This document shows, piece by piece, positions 36,137 to 47,161 of a stretch of DNA of 64,000 nt; the stretch's first letter is position 1; each line of letters starts with the position of its first letter. The DNA comes from Mesotaenium endlicherianum. Lineage: Eukaryota; Streptophyta; Zygnematophyceae; Zygnematales; Mesotaeniaceae. The stretch spans positions 555,846 through 619,845 of the forward strand of contig WELA01006598.1 in the NCBI GenBank assembly GCA_009602735.1. The letters run 5' to 3'. Under the pieces are notes generated by a model. That model ran no database searches. It had not been told where the DNA came from and saw nothing but the letters and a program-made list of their open reading frames with translations. Made by a program: the position numbers and the translations under genes.

Positions 36137-39100
36137 CTAATGACGAATGTAGTGATGTCCTAAGACTTCCTCCACATCCCAGGCTATATTTATCATCGGC
36201 GAGTTCCAATTCCGGTGCTTGTGGCTGATAGCGACCGTCAGACCTAAACAGCATGGGTAAACCGACATGGAACACAGGATGCGTTTGCCCCCTGGATTTC
36301 GGCAAATCCATTCGATATGCAACAGGTCCAACCTTTGCATTACGATAAAAGGGCCTACCCAACGAGACAGAAGCTTGCGCTTTCCTGGGTGCTTGAGTTG
36401 CAAATTGTTAGTTTGCAAAAGTACTTTATTGCCAACCTCAAAACTCAACTCTTGCCTGTGCGTGTCAGCAAACTTTTTCTGCCTGTCTCGGGCGGCGGCT
36501 AAGGCCAACTTTGCTTGTTTGTGCACCTCTTGAAGAGAATGGACAAATTGGCGTGCACTTGGTACTCTCATGGTTGACATCCCCATCGCACCGTTAACCA
36601 CTGGAGTGAGAGGGGTGTGCGTGCGTCGTCCATAGTTGAGGGTATCTCAATTGTCTTGGCGAGGATTCACATAATGCCTGAGGAATTGCTGAAGAACGCG
36701 GTTCATACGATCTGTCAGGCCATCAGCCTGAGGATGAAAGCTAGTGGACATCGTAAGTTTTGTGCCAAAATACTTGCAAATTTCCTCCCAGAAGTTGCTT
36801 GTAAATCTACTATCACGATCATTTAAAATCTCCTTCGGCATCCCATGTAACTTGAACACATGATCAACTAAGAGACGAGCGGTCTCCTTCCCATCACATG
36901 ATGGTTTAGTGGCCACAAAGTGAACCATCTTGGTGAAGCGATCCACTATCGTTAACACCTCATTGCGTCCTGTATTGGTGGTAGGCAATTCCACAACAAA
37001 GTCGAGGCTTATGCTTTCCCAAGGAGCACACGCACGTTCCAATGGATGCAACTTCCCAGCTGGCAACGCATTGCTCGGCTTATTCCTTTGACAAGTTGCG
37101 CAGTTGGTGATGTACTCGGCAACATCAACTTTGAGGGACGGCCACGTGTACCCTTGGCGCAAAGCGTGTACTCTTTTGGTAATTCCATGATGGCCCGAGT
37201 AAGGAGAGTCATGCGCTTCCCGTAGTAGCACATATCTTACTTGGCCTTCTGGGACCACAATGCGCCCATTGTGCCACCAAAAATCGTCCTCAAACGTTTC
37301 GTTCAAGTGTCTTTTCCTGTTGTCCATACTGTCCATCGTTACGGCTACACCGTTCAAGCCAGGACCCAGGAGATCTGGGAAAAATGGATCCTTGGTATAG
37401 CTTTTTGTAATCAATTGACGTAGGACAACCGAGGGAGAATCAGCTATGCTACCCAAGAAGGGTTTGCCCGCGTCTCCAGGCTGTTCAACATTTGAGTGGA
37501 GGGGTACAGCAGAATCAAGGGTGGCCACTCTCGAAGCCTGACCGTTATGTTCCTGAACCCCTGGAACTGGCCCCAACAGTATGAAAATCTGATGAGTGAT
37601 TCGGCTTAGCGGGCCGGCAATGTTGTTGCGACCAGGACGATACGCCCAAGAAGTAGAATCGTTGCAAAGATTCAGACCATCTCGTTTGTTGTCTTCATAG
37701 CGTTGGCTGAACTCGGAAGACGGTATTTGGGCAGTGATTCGTAACCACTGTCAAATCCTTTCAGCCTTCCAAATAACATCGCCAAAGTTTCAAAGCGTAT
37801 ATAACTGCCCAGAGCTCCCGCTCTGTCGTTGAGTAATTTTGTTCGGCAGGTGTCAGCTTTCAACTCTCAAAACATAAAGGCCGGCCTGCCTGCAGCTAGA
37901 CAGCCCCTATTCCAACATTGGACGCATCAGCAACCACCTCGTAATGCAAGGTGGGATCGGCCAATGAAAGAACTAGCGCATGAGTGAGGGCATACGAAAC
38001 GCTCAAACGCAAACTGTGTGTTCTCATTCCAAAGAAACGGCACATTTTTTCTTGTCAGAGCAGTGAGTGGCGCAGCCATCACTGAATAACCTTGCATAAA
38101 CTTGCAGAAATAATTAGCAAATCCAAGGAATGAACGTATAGTATGCACAGCTTTCGGGACAGACCAATCTGCGACACTCGCAATCTTGGCAGGTCAGGGC
38201 GCACCCCTTTTGAACCCACTATATGTCCGAGGTACAACAGTTCATCCTTTAGGAAGGAACATTTCTTGAGCATAGCATACAGCTGTTGCTCGCGAAGGAT
38301 TTGCAACACCAACTCTAGGTGCTTAAAATGCTCCTCCTTTGTCTTTGAATAGACAAGGATATCGTCGAGGGCAACCTGGACGAACTTACTTAAGTACGGT
38401 CTAAAAAAATCGTTCATCGTGCTTTGCAATGTTGCTGGTGCATTGGTAAGTCCAGAACTTAGGACTTTGTATTGGAAGTGCCCAATAGGCGTCCGAAACG
38501 CTGTCTTGGGGACGTCCTCTGGTGTGATTCAAATTTGATGGTAGCCTTGGGCTAGATCAAGTAAGGAGAACACGCATGCCCCTGCAACGAATCAAACAAA
38601 TCATCAATTTGAGGCAACAAATAGCAGTTTCTGACCGTTATATTGTTCAACGCACAATAGTCAATGCACATTCTGAGCGTCCCATCTTTCTATTGAACAA
38701 ATAGGATGGGGGCCCCGAATGGAGAGCTCGGCTTAATTCATCCTTTCTTGAGAAAGTCGGCGACTTAGCCCTTCATTTCTTCCAACTCCAAAGGACTAAG
38801 GCGGTAAATCGGCCGCCAAGTGGGTTGAACATTAGGAAGAAGAGGGATAGCATGCCCAATACCCCAATCAGGTGGTAACCCGGCTGGTATGTCATTTGGG
38901 AACACTGACTTGTACTTCTGCAAAAGAGCAGACAGTTCATCTGTAAGTGTCGCAACATGACCAGGGATTTCTAACTCCCGCTCATTCATAAAGAGCGAAG
39001 AAAAAACCTCCGTGGGTGCTTGTCGCAGGATTCCATAGAAAACCTTTTGACCTCGCTTAACCAAACGTCGAGCTTGCTTTATGGACCATAGAAGAGTCGG

Positions 39101-40409
39101 TTTAGGATTGTCTAAGGCCATATCGGGCTTAAGAGACTGAAGATTTATCTTCCTGGTCCCTTTGCGAACAATGCATGTATTTTGACTGTAGCCGAGTAAT
39201 GCTCTTGTTTGCGCGTAAGCCAATCGTTACCCAAAATTGCATCACCACCATGGGGCAAGTTCGTTACATAGAACTTTGCTTTACCATGGTATGATTGCAG
39301 CTTAAGCAGTAACCTAATCGTGCCCACAATACGAGCAAAAGAACCATCGCCAAGGCGTAGTTGTTCAACTTTTGTCATGAACGCCAAAGTCCTCGCCTCA
39401 AGAGAAACATGGGAAACATATAATTCCTTAGGCAACGTCCCATTTTGCATTTTTGAACGGATGGGAAGGTGAAGTATACGTTCACAGTTTACGCGTTTGG
39501 GTGTGAATGCAGCATTGTAAATTGGTGCAAGACACTGTTGCCGTTTCCGTAAGCGAGACAAGTGTTCGTAACACTGGTCAAGGTTAGGATCGTGCGGCTG
39601 GAAGTGCAAGAACATGCAAGCATGGATGCACTCGAGTTCCGTAAACTCGTCAAAGCTCAACACTTGCATACTAATAACGGAATATATCAATTTCGGGTAT
39701 GCCAGAGAGAACAAGAATCTTTGGTGTATGCGAACAAACACCTAGAATTTCTTTCTCAATAAGTAGTGTTGTCAATAGCTCAGAAGGAGGCGTAGTGACT
39801 GGCTCCTGAGCTACTTTGTTGAGACCAGTCGTTGGGGAAGGTCCTGATGAATTGGCAATGTGATTGCTTTTGGAAGGATATGCCATTTTGGACCTCCCTC
39901 ACGAGATCGAGGAAAGCTGGTACTAGAAGGACGTTGAGGCAAACAGGCGGACGACGAGGCTGTACAGCGGGCTCCTCTTGTGTGATCGGTTCTCAAGTCA
40001 CCTTGGAAGGGTTACGACGTCCAAAAGGACGACGTAAAATAGTAGAGAATTCGTCAAAAGTCATCAACCCACGAGGCTGGCCATGCTAGAACCGGGCAGC
40101 GTCCCCCTTGAGTAAAGCGAAAGTCATCATGGCTTGGTCAATTGGGGCGACTTTTGCTAAAACGAATTTGTTTTGAAATTTCTTGAGGAAACGACGCACA
40201 TCGGACCCTGGGCCACCTTGAAATGTTGCAGGAGGGGAGAGCTTGTTGGAAGGCGTCGATGCCAAGGCCTGCCCAAGGGTTGCAGATGGGAGGGGCTGAA
40301 GAGTAACGTTGACAGCTGTCCCTGATGTGTCGGCAACCCCTTGGACAGCCTGCAAGTATGAACGAATCGCGGTGTTAAAAACTATGTTGGAAATAAAGCG
40401 ACGATGCAA
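36137..40409 (-). pseudogene. gag-pol remnant of element A
   Basis: In the minus direction: a gag N-terminal part with PPATFQGGPGSDVRRFLKKF (40409-40086), a retropepsin-like region with GGDAILGNDWL (39741-39145), reverse transcriptase (about 39000-38000, with VQVALDDILVYSKTKEEH), an RNase H region (about 38000-37600), and integrase with zinc-binding and rve core motifs (37576-36647), whose end reaches about 36137. The order is that of Ty3/gypsy. The region is broken in many places and is a fossil. Confidence 0.9.
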
Positions 40410-40613
40410 AATGAACGCGGCGAACGGTGTTCAGCGGCAAAATTCTGCCAGCGCCTAATTGGCCTAGAGGACCGTTCAGGTTGTCAACGTTGCCAGCGGC
40501 AAAATCTGTGGCAGCGCGGTTGCATAATTAGCCGCTGCGCCAGCTCCAGAGTAAGGATTTATAGCAAATCCGAGGCAACGCCGAAAGATGGAGAAAAATT
40601 TTCCCGTCGGAAA

Positions 40614-40809
40614 ATGATAAGCGATCGGCGCTCAGGGCAAAATTGGGATGGGTGACCACCCTGACAATCGGCGCCAGAAACAATGATAAGCGATCGTCGG
40701 GACTGGGATGGGTGATCGCTCCCATTATTTGTCCCAAAAACTATGATACGTGACCGTCGCTTAGGGCATGATTGGGATGGGTGACCGTCCCAATAAGAAT
40801 TGCCCCAAA
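40614..40809. repeat. Three-copy tandem repeat in the leader of element A
   Basis: Units of about 60-69 bp start at 40614, 40683 and 40743. Each holds ATGATAAGCGATCG or a variant and GGGATGGGTGA followed by a CCC-rich arm that can pair with the GGGATGGG, so each unit could fold as a hairpin. The array lies between the primer-binding site and gag. Confidence 0.8.
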
Positions 40810-40888
40810 CATATATTTTTCCAAAATATATTTTCCAACCACTAAAAAATAAATTCCTTGGAGAAACCGAGATCGGCTCTAATACAAA

Positions 40889-42524
40889 TGTAATGTTTCT
40901 GTTTTTTTTGAGGTTCTTTACCCAGTATTCAAGAAAAATTGATACTTACTGGAAAGAAAATAACGATATCTTGAACATCGTCTAATACTTCGGAACTGAG
41001 AGAGAAAAGACGTAAGTCGTAGTATTCGTGCTTGTGAGAGTTGCACTCACAATGACTAAAATGAATCGACTTACCAAATAGGCGATTAACAATTAATAAA
41101 GATCTTTATATCAGCAAGTAATCTTTATGGTATTTCCGTTAACTGGTTTAACGGCAAAGGACAATACACTAGCAGGGAATGATACTCGTAAGTCAAATGC
41201 GAGTAAACTAGCATCAATGATGCAAATCAGTAAACTCATACATAAGCAAGGTTAGAAGACAGTGCGTATCAATGGCTTCTCGCCTTGGATTCAGATCTCT
41301 CTCAGTAAGCTGTACAAGAGAGTTGGCCTCGTTTCCGAATGCCGAACTCGAGAGCAATGTCTAGCGTATGTACATGGAATGAGTTTACTGTTCAACGGTC
41401 AGTGCGATGGCACCGCCTACCCGGGAGTTAACCACGTTGGTAGGACCTCGGTTAACCAAATCCATCGCCATCTCCCATCATCCCGAATCGCCATCCATCA
41501 TAGGGATGTCATCTGGCCATTCATCTAGCACACCACACTTAGAAGCATATCGAGGCAGTTCGCTGCTACCGAGTACGGAAGTCAGCTGGCTGTCAAAGAA
41601 TGTGTCAGCAAGCTGACTTAAGGTGACCTCAGCCTGCTACGTCCGGCCAAGTCATTAAATTGATATTAAGTATAAAGTCCAGCAGACAGATTGTGAACTA
41701 GAGTTCAGCAGGCTGAACTTATTTAACTATATTATTTAAATGAATATTATATCGACCAGTATACTGATTCATTACAATGACTCTTGCTAGTGTATATACT
41801 TGCACAACATGAGGCACTGGAGTGCTTCGAGTCACAATGTGTGACCTAGGGCACTGGTTCATGTTCAACAAAAACAGGCGAAGGGGTATAATCCGTTCGG
41901 CTGAATGCTCGTAACGCGCCATTTGGCCGTTTGGAGAGTTTTCAACGATTTCCGAAAAACCGTTTTGCGCCAAAAGGAAGTTTTTGCGTTCACGTGACTT
42001 TTTGTAAAAGTTTTGACTGTTCGCGGGGTCACGTACAGATCCTTTCGACATGAACTGGCAGTTTTGAGAACTACTTCGCCAATCGGTGAGGTGTGAACGT
42101 TTCAAACGAAAGGCCGTGGGTTCAAATCCACTTGGATGCAAAGTGACTTTGCACATTTGGTTTTGTTTGAGTTTTACGACTGTTCAATTTAACGACTCGA
42201 AATCAACGACTGTGGCATTCTCCGAAATAATGACAATCAAATAAGTTAATCAATCTATGACTACTTAGGTTATCTGTTCAAAATAATCAAAGTAACTTTA
42301 TGATTAATTATGTCTTACTATTGCGAAGTAGTTGAGTTACTTCACGACGCTTTTTGCAATTGCATCTTGCATGTTTCGACCAGGAATTAGTCAGCACACG
42401 CACGTGGCAAATAATTCATCAAGATGCAACCATTTATCAAATAATATATTAATGAATAGTATAATGTATTTTAGGTAAATAGGAAAAATATGCCAAATAC
42501 GCCTAAAAAGCTCAGATCATTACA
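40889..42524 (-). repeat. LTR of element A (5' LTR in transcriptional sense), interrupted by a solo LTR
   Basis: It aligns with the LTR at 34892-35781 on both sides of the inserted family B solo LTR (41057-41776) and ends CATTACA at 42524. Confidence 0.92.
41057..41776 (-). mobile_element. Solo LTR of family B inside the LTR of element A
   Basis: A 720-bp LTR flanked by ATGAC at 41052-41056 and 41777-41781, a perfect 5-bp target duplication. It is colinear with 24771-25487. It is the innermost layer of the nest and therefore younger than element A. Confidence 0.93.
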
Positions 42525-42529
42525 ATTAG

Positions 42530-42960
42530 AGGGAAGTGACATTCCATGTGGACGACAAAGTACTCTTGTCAACAGAGAATCTACCTTTCACGGGCAAGAG
42601 GAAACTGCGGGTACAATGTACAGGTCCATTTTCAGTGCTCAAGCAGCTGAATCCAGCTAGTGGCCTACAAGTTGGAACTTCCTTTAGACTGGGGTATACA
42701 TGATGTGTACTATGTCGGTTACCTGCGGCCGTACGTTGACCTGAGCAAAGGCCATCCAGGACGACTACCTACACCACCACCACCGGTCGAGATTGATGAT
42801 GTACTAGAGTATGGAGTGGAGGCGATTGCCGGCGACCGACGAGTTAAGCGAGATCAGCGATTTGTTCAAGAGTATTTGGTCAAGTGGAAAGGCTACCATG
42901 CAGACGACAACACTTGGGAGCCAAAGGTCAACTTCACTCATTGTAAGAGTTAGTTCAGGC
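42530..42960 (+). pseudogene. Integrase end and chromodomain remnant of element C, right part
   Basis: This continues element C after the nested insertion. VHDVYYVGYLRPY-like and RFVQEYLVKWKGYHADDNTWEP segments are visible; the latter is a chromodomain signature (Y-LVKWKGY...TWEP), which in chromoviruses guides integration to chromatin. It is followed by the polypurine tract and 3' LTR. Broken. Confidence 0.9.
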
Positions 42961-43674
42961 GTTATCTGCGGAACACGTCGAGGACGTTGCGTCTTGAGGA
43001 GGGGGGTGATGTTCGGTCATAGGATTATAGATTGCATATTTGTGGTCATTTTGATATAAAATTCGTCAAAATTGGTTAAGTGTTGGAAAAGTTATGAGTT
43101 TCTATAATTTTAATAGTTTTGAGGTTAGTTGATGAATGTCCTTAATTTGCGGTGAGCGCGACCTTCGAATTGACCGACACTGAGCCGTAAGGGTGATTCA
43201 AACCGTCACGTAATTTTGGCAGACGCGGAGTGGCGACGAGGTCAAAATAACTAACATTTCGGAGTAGCCTAGCGCGCCTAAGATCTTATAGACCAGAAAT
43301 GTCGATGCATGTTTGTGGACGTCAAATCCACTCGTCGCATTACATCGGGCTGATTTGGCATACTCATAAATATTCAAGAATGGACAATTTGACAAACACT
43401 TAAAAATTTCGTTCCAAAGCAGCCCTCCTTCCTAGGGGCGAGCGGTCGTTGTAGATTGATCAGTTTTCACTTTTGTAAATATCTACGAGTTTGTAACAAC
43501 AAGGTCAGTCATTCTATTTCACTTGTGAGCACTTTCTTACTACTTAAATTGTTCGTTAATTTTCCGAAGCTTTTTTAGTAATATACCGCTGCACTCTAGA
43601 GTATGATTGCACTAAGTTTGGTTTCTCTTAAGTTAGTACGCTTCCACTAAGGCACTCTGCCCTTTCATATGCTA

Positions 43675-43973
43675 TGAAATGAATCGGCTTACCAGTAGAC
43701 GATTACCAATAAATAAATGATTATTAACGTCAACAAATAACCTTATGGGTTTTGTTGATTACTAAGTAATCAGCAAAAGACTTCACATTTAGTGTTCCAA
43801 AAGTCATAAGTCAAATGCAAGTAAATGAGCATCAATTATGCAATCAGTAAACTCATACATAAGCAAGGTTAGAAGATAATTTGTATCAATGGCTTCGCGC
43901 CTTAGATTCAGTCCTCTTTGTAAGCAGTACAAGAGTTGGCCTCGTTTTCGAAAGCCGAACTCGTGAGCATGTC
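43675..43973 (-). mobile_element. Fragment of family B LTR, cut by a second family B copy
   Basis: Starts TGAAATGAATCGGCTTACC and follows the family B LTR for about 300 bp until a plus-strand family B LTR begins at 43974. Element C inserted only 2 bp from its outer end. Confidence 0.85.
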
Positions 43974-46900
43974 TGTAATGAATCGATATATTGGTAGATA
44001 TAGTATTCATTTAAGTATAATAGTTAATCAAGTTCAGCCTGCTGAACTTTAGTTAATATTAAGTCTGCTGGATTTTAACTAATAGGCATTTTAATGACTC
44101 AGCCGAGAGCAGCAAGCTGAAGCAACTTAGGTCAGCTGGTTGAAACATTCTTTGACAGCGAGCTAACTTTTGAACTCGGTAGCAGCAAACTGCCTAGTCA
44201 TGCATTTAAGTGCGATACACTTGATGGATGGCCAGATGACATCCTTAGAATGGATAGCGATTTGAGATGATGGGAGATGGCTACGGATTTGGTTCGCCGA
44301 GGTCCTACCAACGTGGTTAACTCCCGGGTAGGCGGTGCCATCGCACTTGCTGTTGAACAGTAAACTCATTCCATGTACATGGGTTAGGTATTGCTTTCGA
44401 GTTTGGCATTCGGAAACGAGGCCAACTCTCTTGCATTTGAATTATGAGTATTGTTTACAGGTAGTGCATTGTCTTTTGCTGTTTAACCTGTTAACATAAA
44501 ATACCATAGAGATTACCTGTTGATATAAAGATCTTATATAAATTGTTAATTGCCTATTGGTAAGTTGATTCATTTCAGTGGTATCGGAGCAGCTTATCGC
44601 AGTCTTCTTGTATGGCAAGGACGAGGTCTCAAGCTAGTAACTCTCTCAAAATGGAAGGTGAGAACAATGATAACGTTAAAGAAGGGCAAGGCAAAAGTCG
44701 CGTCTTTGGACCCCGCACCTATTTAGAAACGCTGTACGATGCAGGAAATAGAGAAGCTGCAGAGGAAGCAGCAGCTCTTGCTGCAATAGCAATTCAACTC
44801 GCTGAGGATGAACATTTAGCCAAAGAGGTAGAAGAAGCAGTAAACAAGAGGACCGCTGAGCAAATAACGTTGGAGGGACAAATGGCAAAAAGGACCAATC
44901 TCCGAAACCAACCTCCTGCTGTACCTACTGTGGTACCTCTCCTTCAAATTTGCAGACAACTTAGTGCAATTGGCATAGCCGGAGCAGCAGCAATTGGGAA
45001 TGCCGAAGTTGCTACTAATTGAGCTAATGTAGCTACGGCTGCGTTTGTTGGATTGCCACCTCAGAACGTAGATCTGGGAGCATTACTCGTGCAAATGCAA
45101 TCGCAATGGCGACCATATATCAGTCCCAACAGGAGGACAAAAGGATCATGATGGCATTGCTGCATGAAAGAGACCAACTGGGTTCTCACACCACTGGTGG
45201 TAGTGGCAGAGGGCCGAGTAAGCTTAAGCCAAAACCTCCTTAGGAATGTGAACATGGAAAAAAAAAATACTATCTGATTAAGTTTCTCGCTGATGTTGAG
45301 CAGTGGCTGGAAAACTACCTAGAACTGCAAGACTACGAGAAGGTCAGGCACACCGGTGCTCTACTAAAAGGTAGTGCAGCAGACTGGTGGCTTTATTGGA
45401 AATAGGAACGTAAGGCTCAACAAGGCGATGACCCTACTTGGGTAGAGTTTGTTGAGAAGCTACATGAGAAGTTTGATGTGATCAATCAGTAGGAGAAAGC
45501 TATCTATGTGATGATCTCCCTAACACAAAAGCAGACCACTTCAGCTGCTGAGTTTGCTCAGAAGTTCCAGGAGAACATGATGAAGCAGCCAGAATTGCTG
45601 GAGCGTTATAGGATAGCATACTTCAGGTATGGCTCAAAGTTCGAGATCTCAGGTCACTTTGCTGAAAAGAAATATGAAAAATTGGTTGACTTGATCCAAG
45701 ATGCTGATGCCCGGGATCAGCAGCAGTTCAATCACAAGGGCCAGAGTAACGTTCTGGAGTCTAAGATAGTCAAAAAGCCACATAGTCCCCACAATGCAAT
45801 TGAAGGAGATCAGGCTGCGGACAATCAGAGTGATGAGTACGAGTATGAGTATATTGCGATGCAATCTAGAGGAAGAGATGGATACTCTCGAGGTGGCTAC
45901 GGAAGAGGTGGTGGTAGGACTAAGCCAAGACCAGCCTCAGCAAAATCTATTAGCTACCATTGTTAGAATTTAGGTCACTACGGGGAGCAGTGTCTTAGAA
46001 AATACCTGCCAAAGGTCGAGAGAAAAGATCAGCCTTTAAAAGACAGCAACAGTCAGTAGTCCAGTCTATTGACTGTGAGGATGCTAAAACTAGTAAATCG
46101 TCGCTAGCTGCCCTCATAGCAGGTATTATGGGTCCTGCTGAATTGGATTCACTATGCATGCCTGACACCCAGTGTAGCGATACGAACGAAAAGGTAACTC
46201 GAGGTACTACGATCGCGCGCCAATTGTACTTATACAACTTAAACCGACACCTCCAAACGCAGTTCATTGCGATCGGCGCCCTATTGCACGCGCCGCAACC
46301 AGCCACGTGGCGGATCGTAACACCCAGATAAAGGGAACCATCAACAATATAGATCTCCAGAGAGTGCACACTTTGGAGGGTCTTGTTCCATCTGATGTCC
46401 AACATTTTTTTGCCAAGTCACGAGAACAATGCGAGAGTCAGGAAAAGTCCGTCCTTGCTATTCTACTGCAATGTATGGTTGCAGGTAGGAAGGTGAGGGC
46501 ATTTGTTGACAGAAAAGCGTCACATACTTTTATCCATAAGGACTTAGTTAAGCGGCTAAGGCTGCCTACTGTCACCCAAGGGAATAGAAAAATATTTCTT
46601 GGAGATTCCTCAAGTATCTCGGGAGGAGTTATAACCAAGCCTATTGAGGTCCAGTTAGGTTCTGTCATTGCGAAACAATGCGAAAGTCAGGAAAAGTCAG
46701 TGCCCCCTATCCTACTGTATTGTATGATTGCAGGCAGGAAGGTGAGGGCATTTGTTAACGGAGGGACGTGACATACTTTTATCCATAAGGACTTGATTAA
46801 GCCGCTAAGGCTGCCTACTGTCACCCAAGGGAATAGAAAAAAAATTATTGAAGATGCCTCAAGCATCCCGGGAGAAGTTATAACCAAGCCTATTGTGGTC

Positions 46901-47060
46901 AAGTTGGATTTTGGCATTGCAGTTCTAACTAAAACGCTTACATTTGAGGTACTCAACACTGGCTTTTATGATCTCGTGCTAGGAAGATCTTGCCTTAATA
47001 CACATCAAGCTGAAGTGTGTTGGAGCAGAGTTACGATTAGAGTGAGGAGCCAGTGATGGG
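43974..47060 (+). mobile_element. Ty3/gypsy element B, broken, 3' part missing
   Basis: The 5' LTR is 43974-44577 (604 bp, TGTAATGAATC...GATTCATTTCA). One base later is TGGTATCGGAGC (44579-44590), an initiator-Met-type primer-binding site. Gag begins at about 44612 (MARTRSQASNSLKMEG), with a retrotransposon gag domain around 45290-45970 and a Gly/Arg-rich tail with a decayed CCHC knuckle. Retropepsin-like sequence follows (46430-47040) and is partly duplicated in tandem. RT, integrase and the 3' LTR are absent. A TRIM-family solo LTR is inserted at 46173-46322. Broken in several places. Confidence 0.9.
46173..46322 (-). mobile_element. Solo LTR of the TRIM family inside element B
   Basis: A 150-bp block (TGTAGCGATACGAACG...GGATCGTAACA) whose reverse complement matches the LTRs of the TRIM at 29468-29978. 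It is flanked by CCCAG on both sides (46168-46172 and 46323-46327), a perfect 5-bp target duplication. A solo LTR shows that LTR-LTR recombination occurred in this small family and that it was active after element B inserted. Confidence 0.92.
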
Positions 47061-47161
47061 CGAACTAACTTGGCAACCTAGTTATGAAATACGTCCGTAC
47101 AGCTCTTTTGTGTCACGATTCGCTATACTTCGTACGTCTGTCCGGCTGGGTACGCGTTTAA

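Larger units (their letters stand above)
34892..42524 (-). mobile_element. Ty3/gypsy element A, broken, nested in element C
   Basis: A fossil on the minus strand flanked by a perfect ATTAG target duplication (34887-34891 and 42525-42529). LTRs are 34892-35781 (890 bp) and 40889-42524 (about 910 bp once the inserted solo LTR is discounted), both with TGTAA...TTACA ends. The primer-binding site lies just inside the upper LTR (40877-40888; TTGTATTAGAGC, like initiator Met tRNA), and the polypurine tract AAGAGGGGAGGAG just inside the lower LTR (35782-35795). Between them lie gag, protease, RT, RNase H and integrase in normal Ty3/gypsy order. The LTRs differ at many sites, so insertion is old, and pol carries numerous breaks. 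Confidence 0.93.
33750..43667 (+). mobile_element. Ty3/gypsy element C, broken, interrupted by element A
   Basis: A fossil bounded by TATGC on both sides (33745-33749 and 43668-43672). Its 5' LTR is partial (33750-about 34110) and its 3' LTR is 43010-43667, preceded by a GGAGGGGGGTGA polypurine tract. Coding remains are integrase on the left (34110-34891: zinc-binding and catalytic core) and the integrase end plus a chromodomain on the right (42530-42960). Gag, protease and reverse transcriptase are gone, so the copy was already internally deleted or was deleted later. Element A occupies its centre. The chromodomain places it in the chromovirus branch. It carries multiple breaks. Confidence 0.92.

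Noticed and set aside
42110-42140. tRNA-like B-box (GGTTCAAATCC) in the family A LTR
   Set aside because: There is no A-box at the right distance and no cloverleaf; the same stretch is changed in the other LTR copy at 35378.
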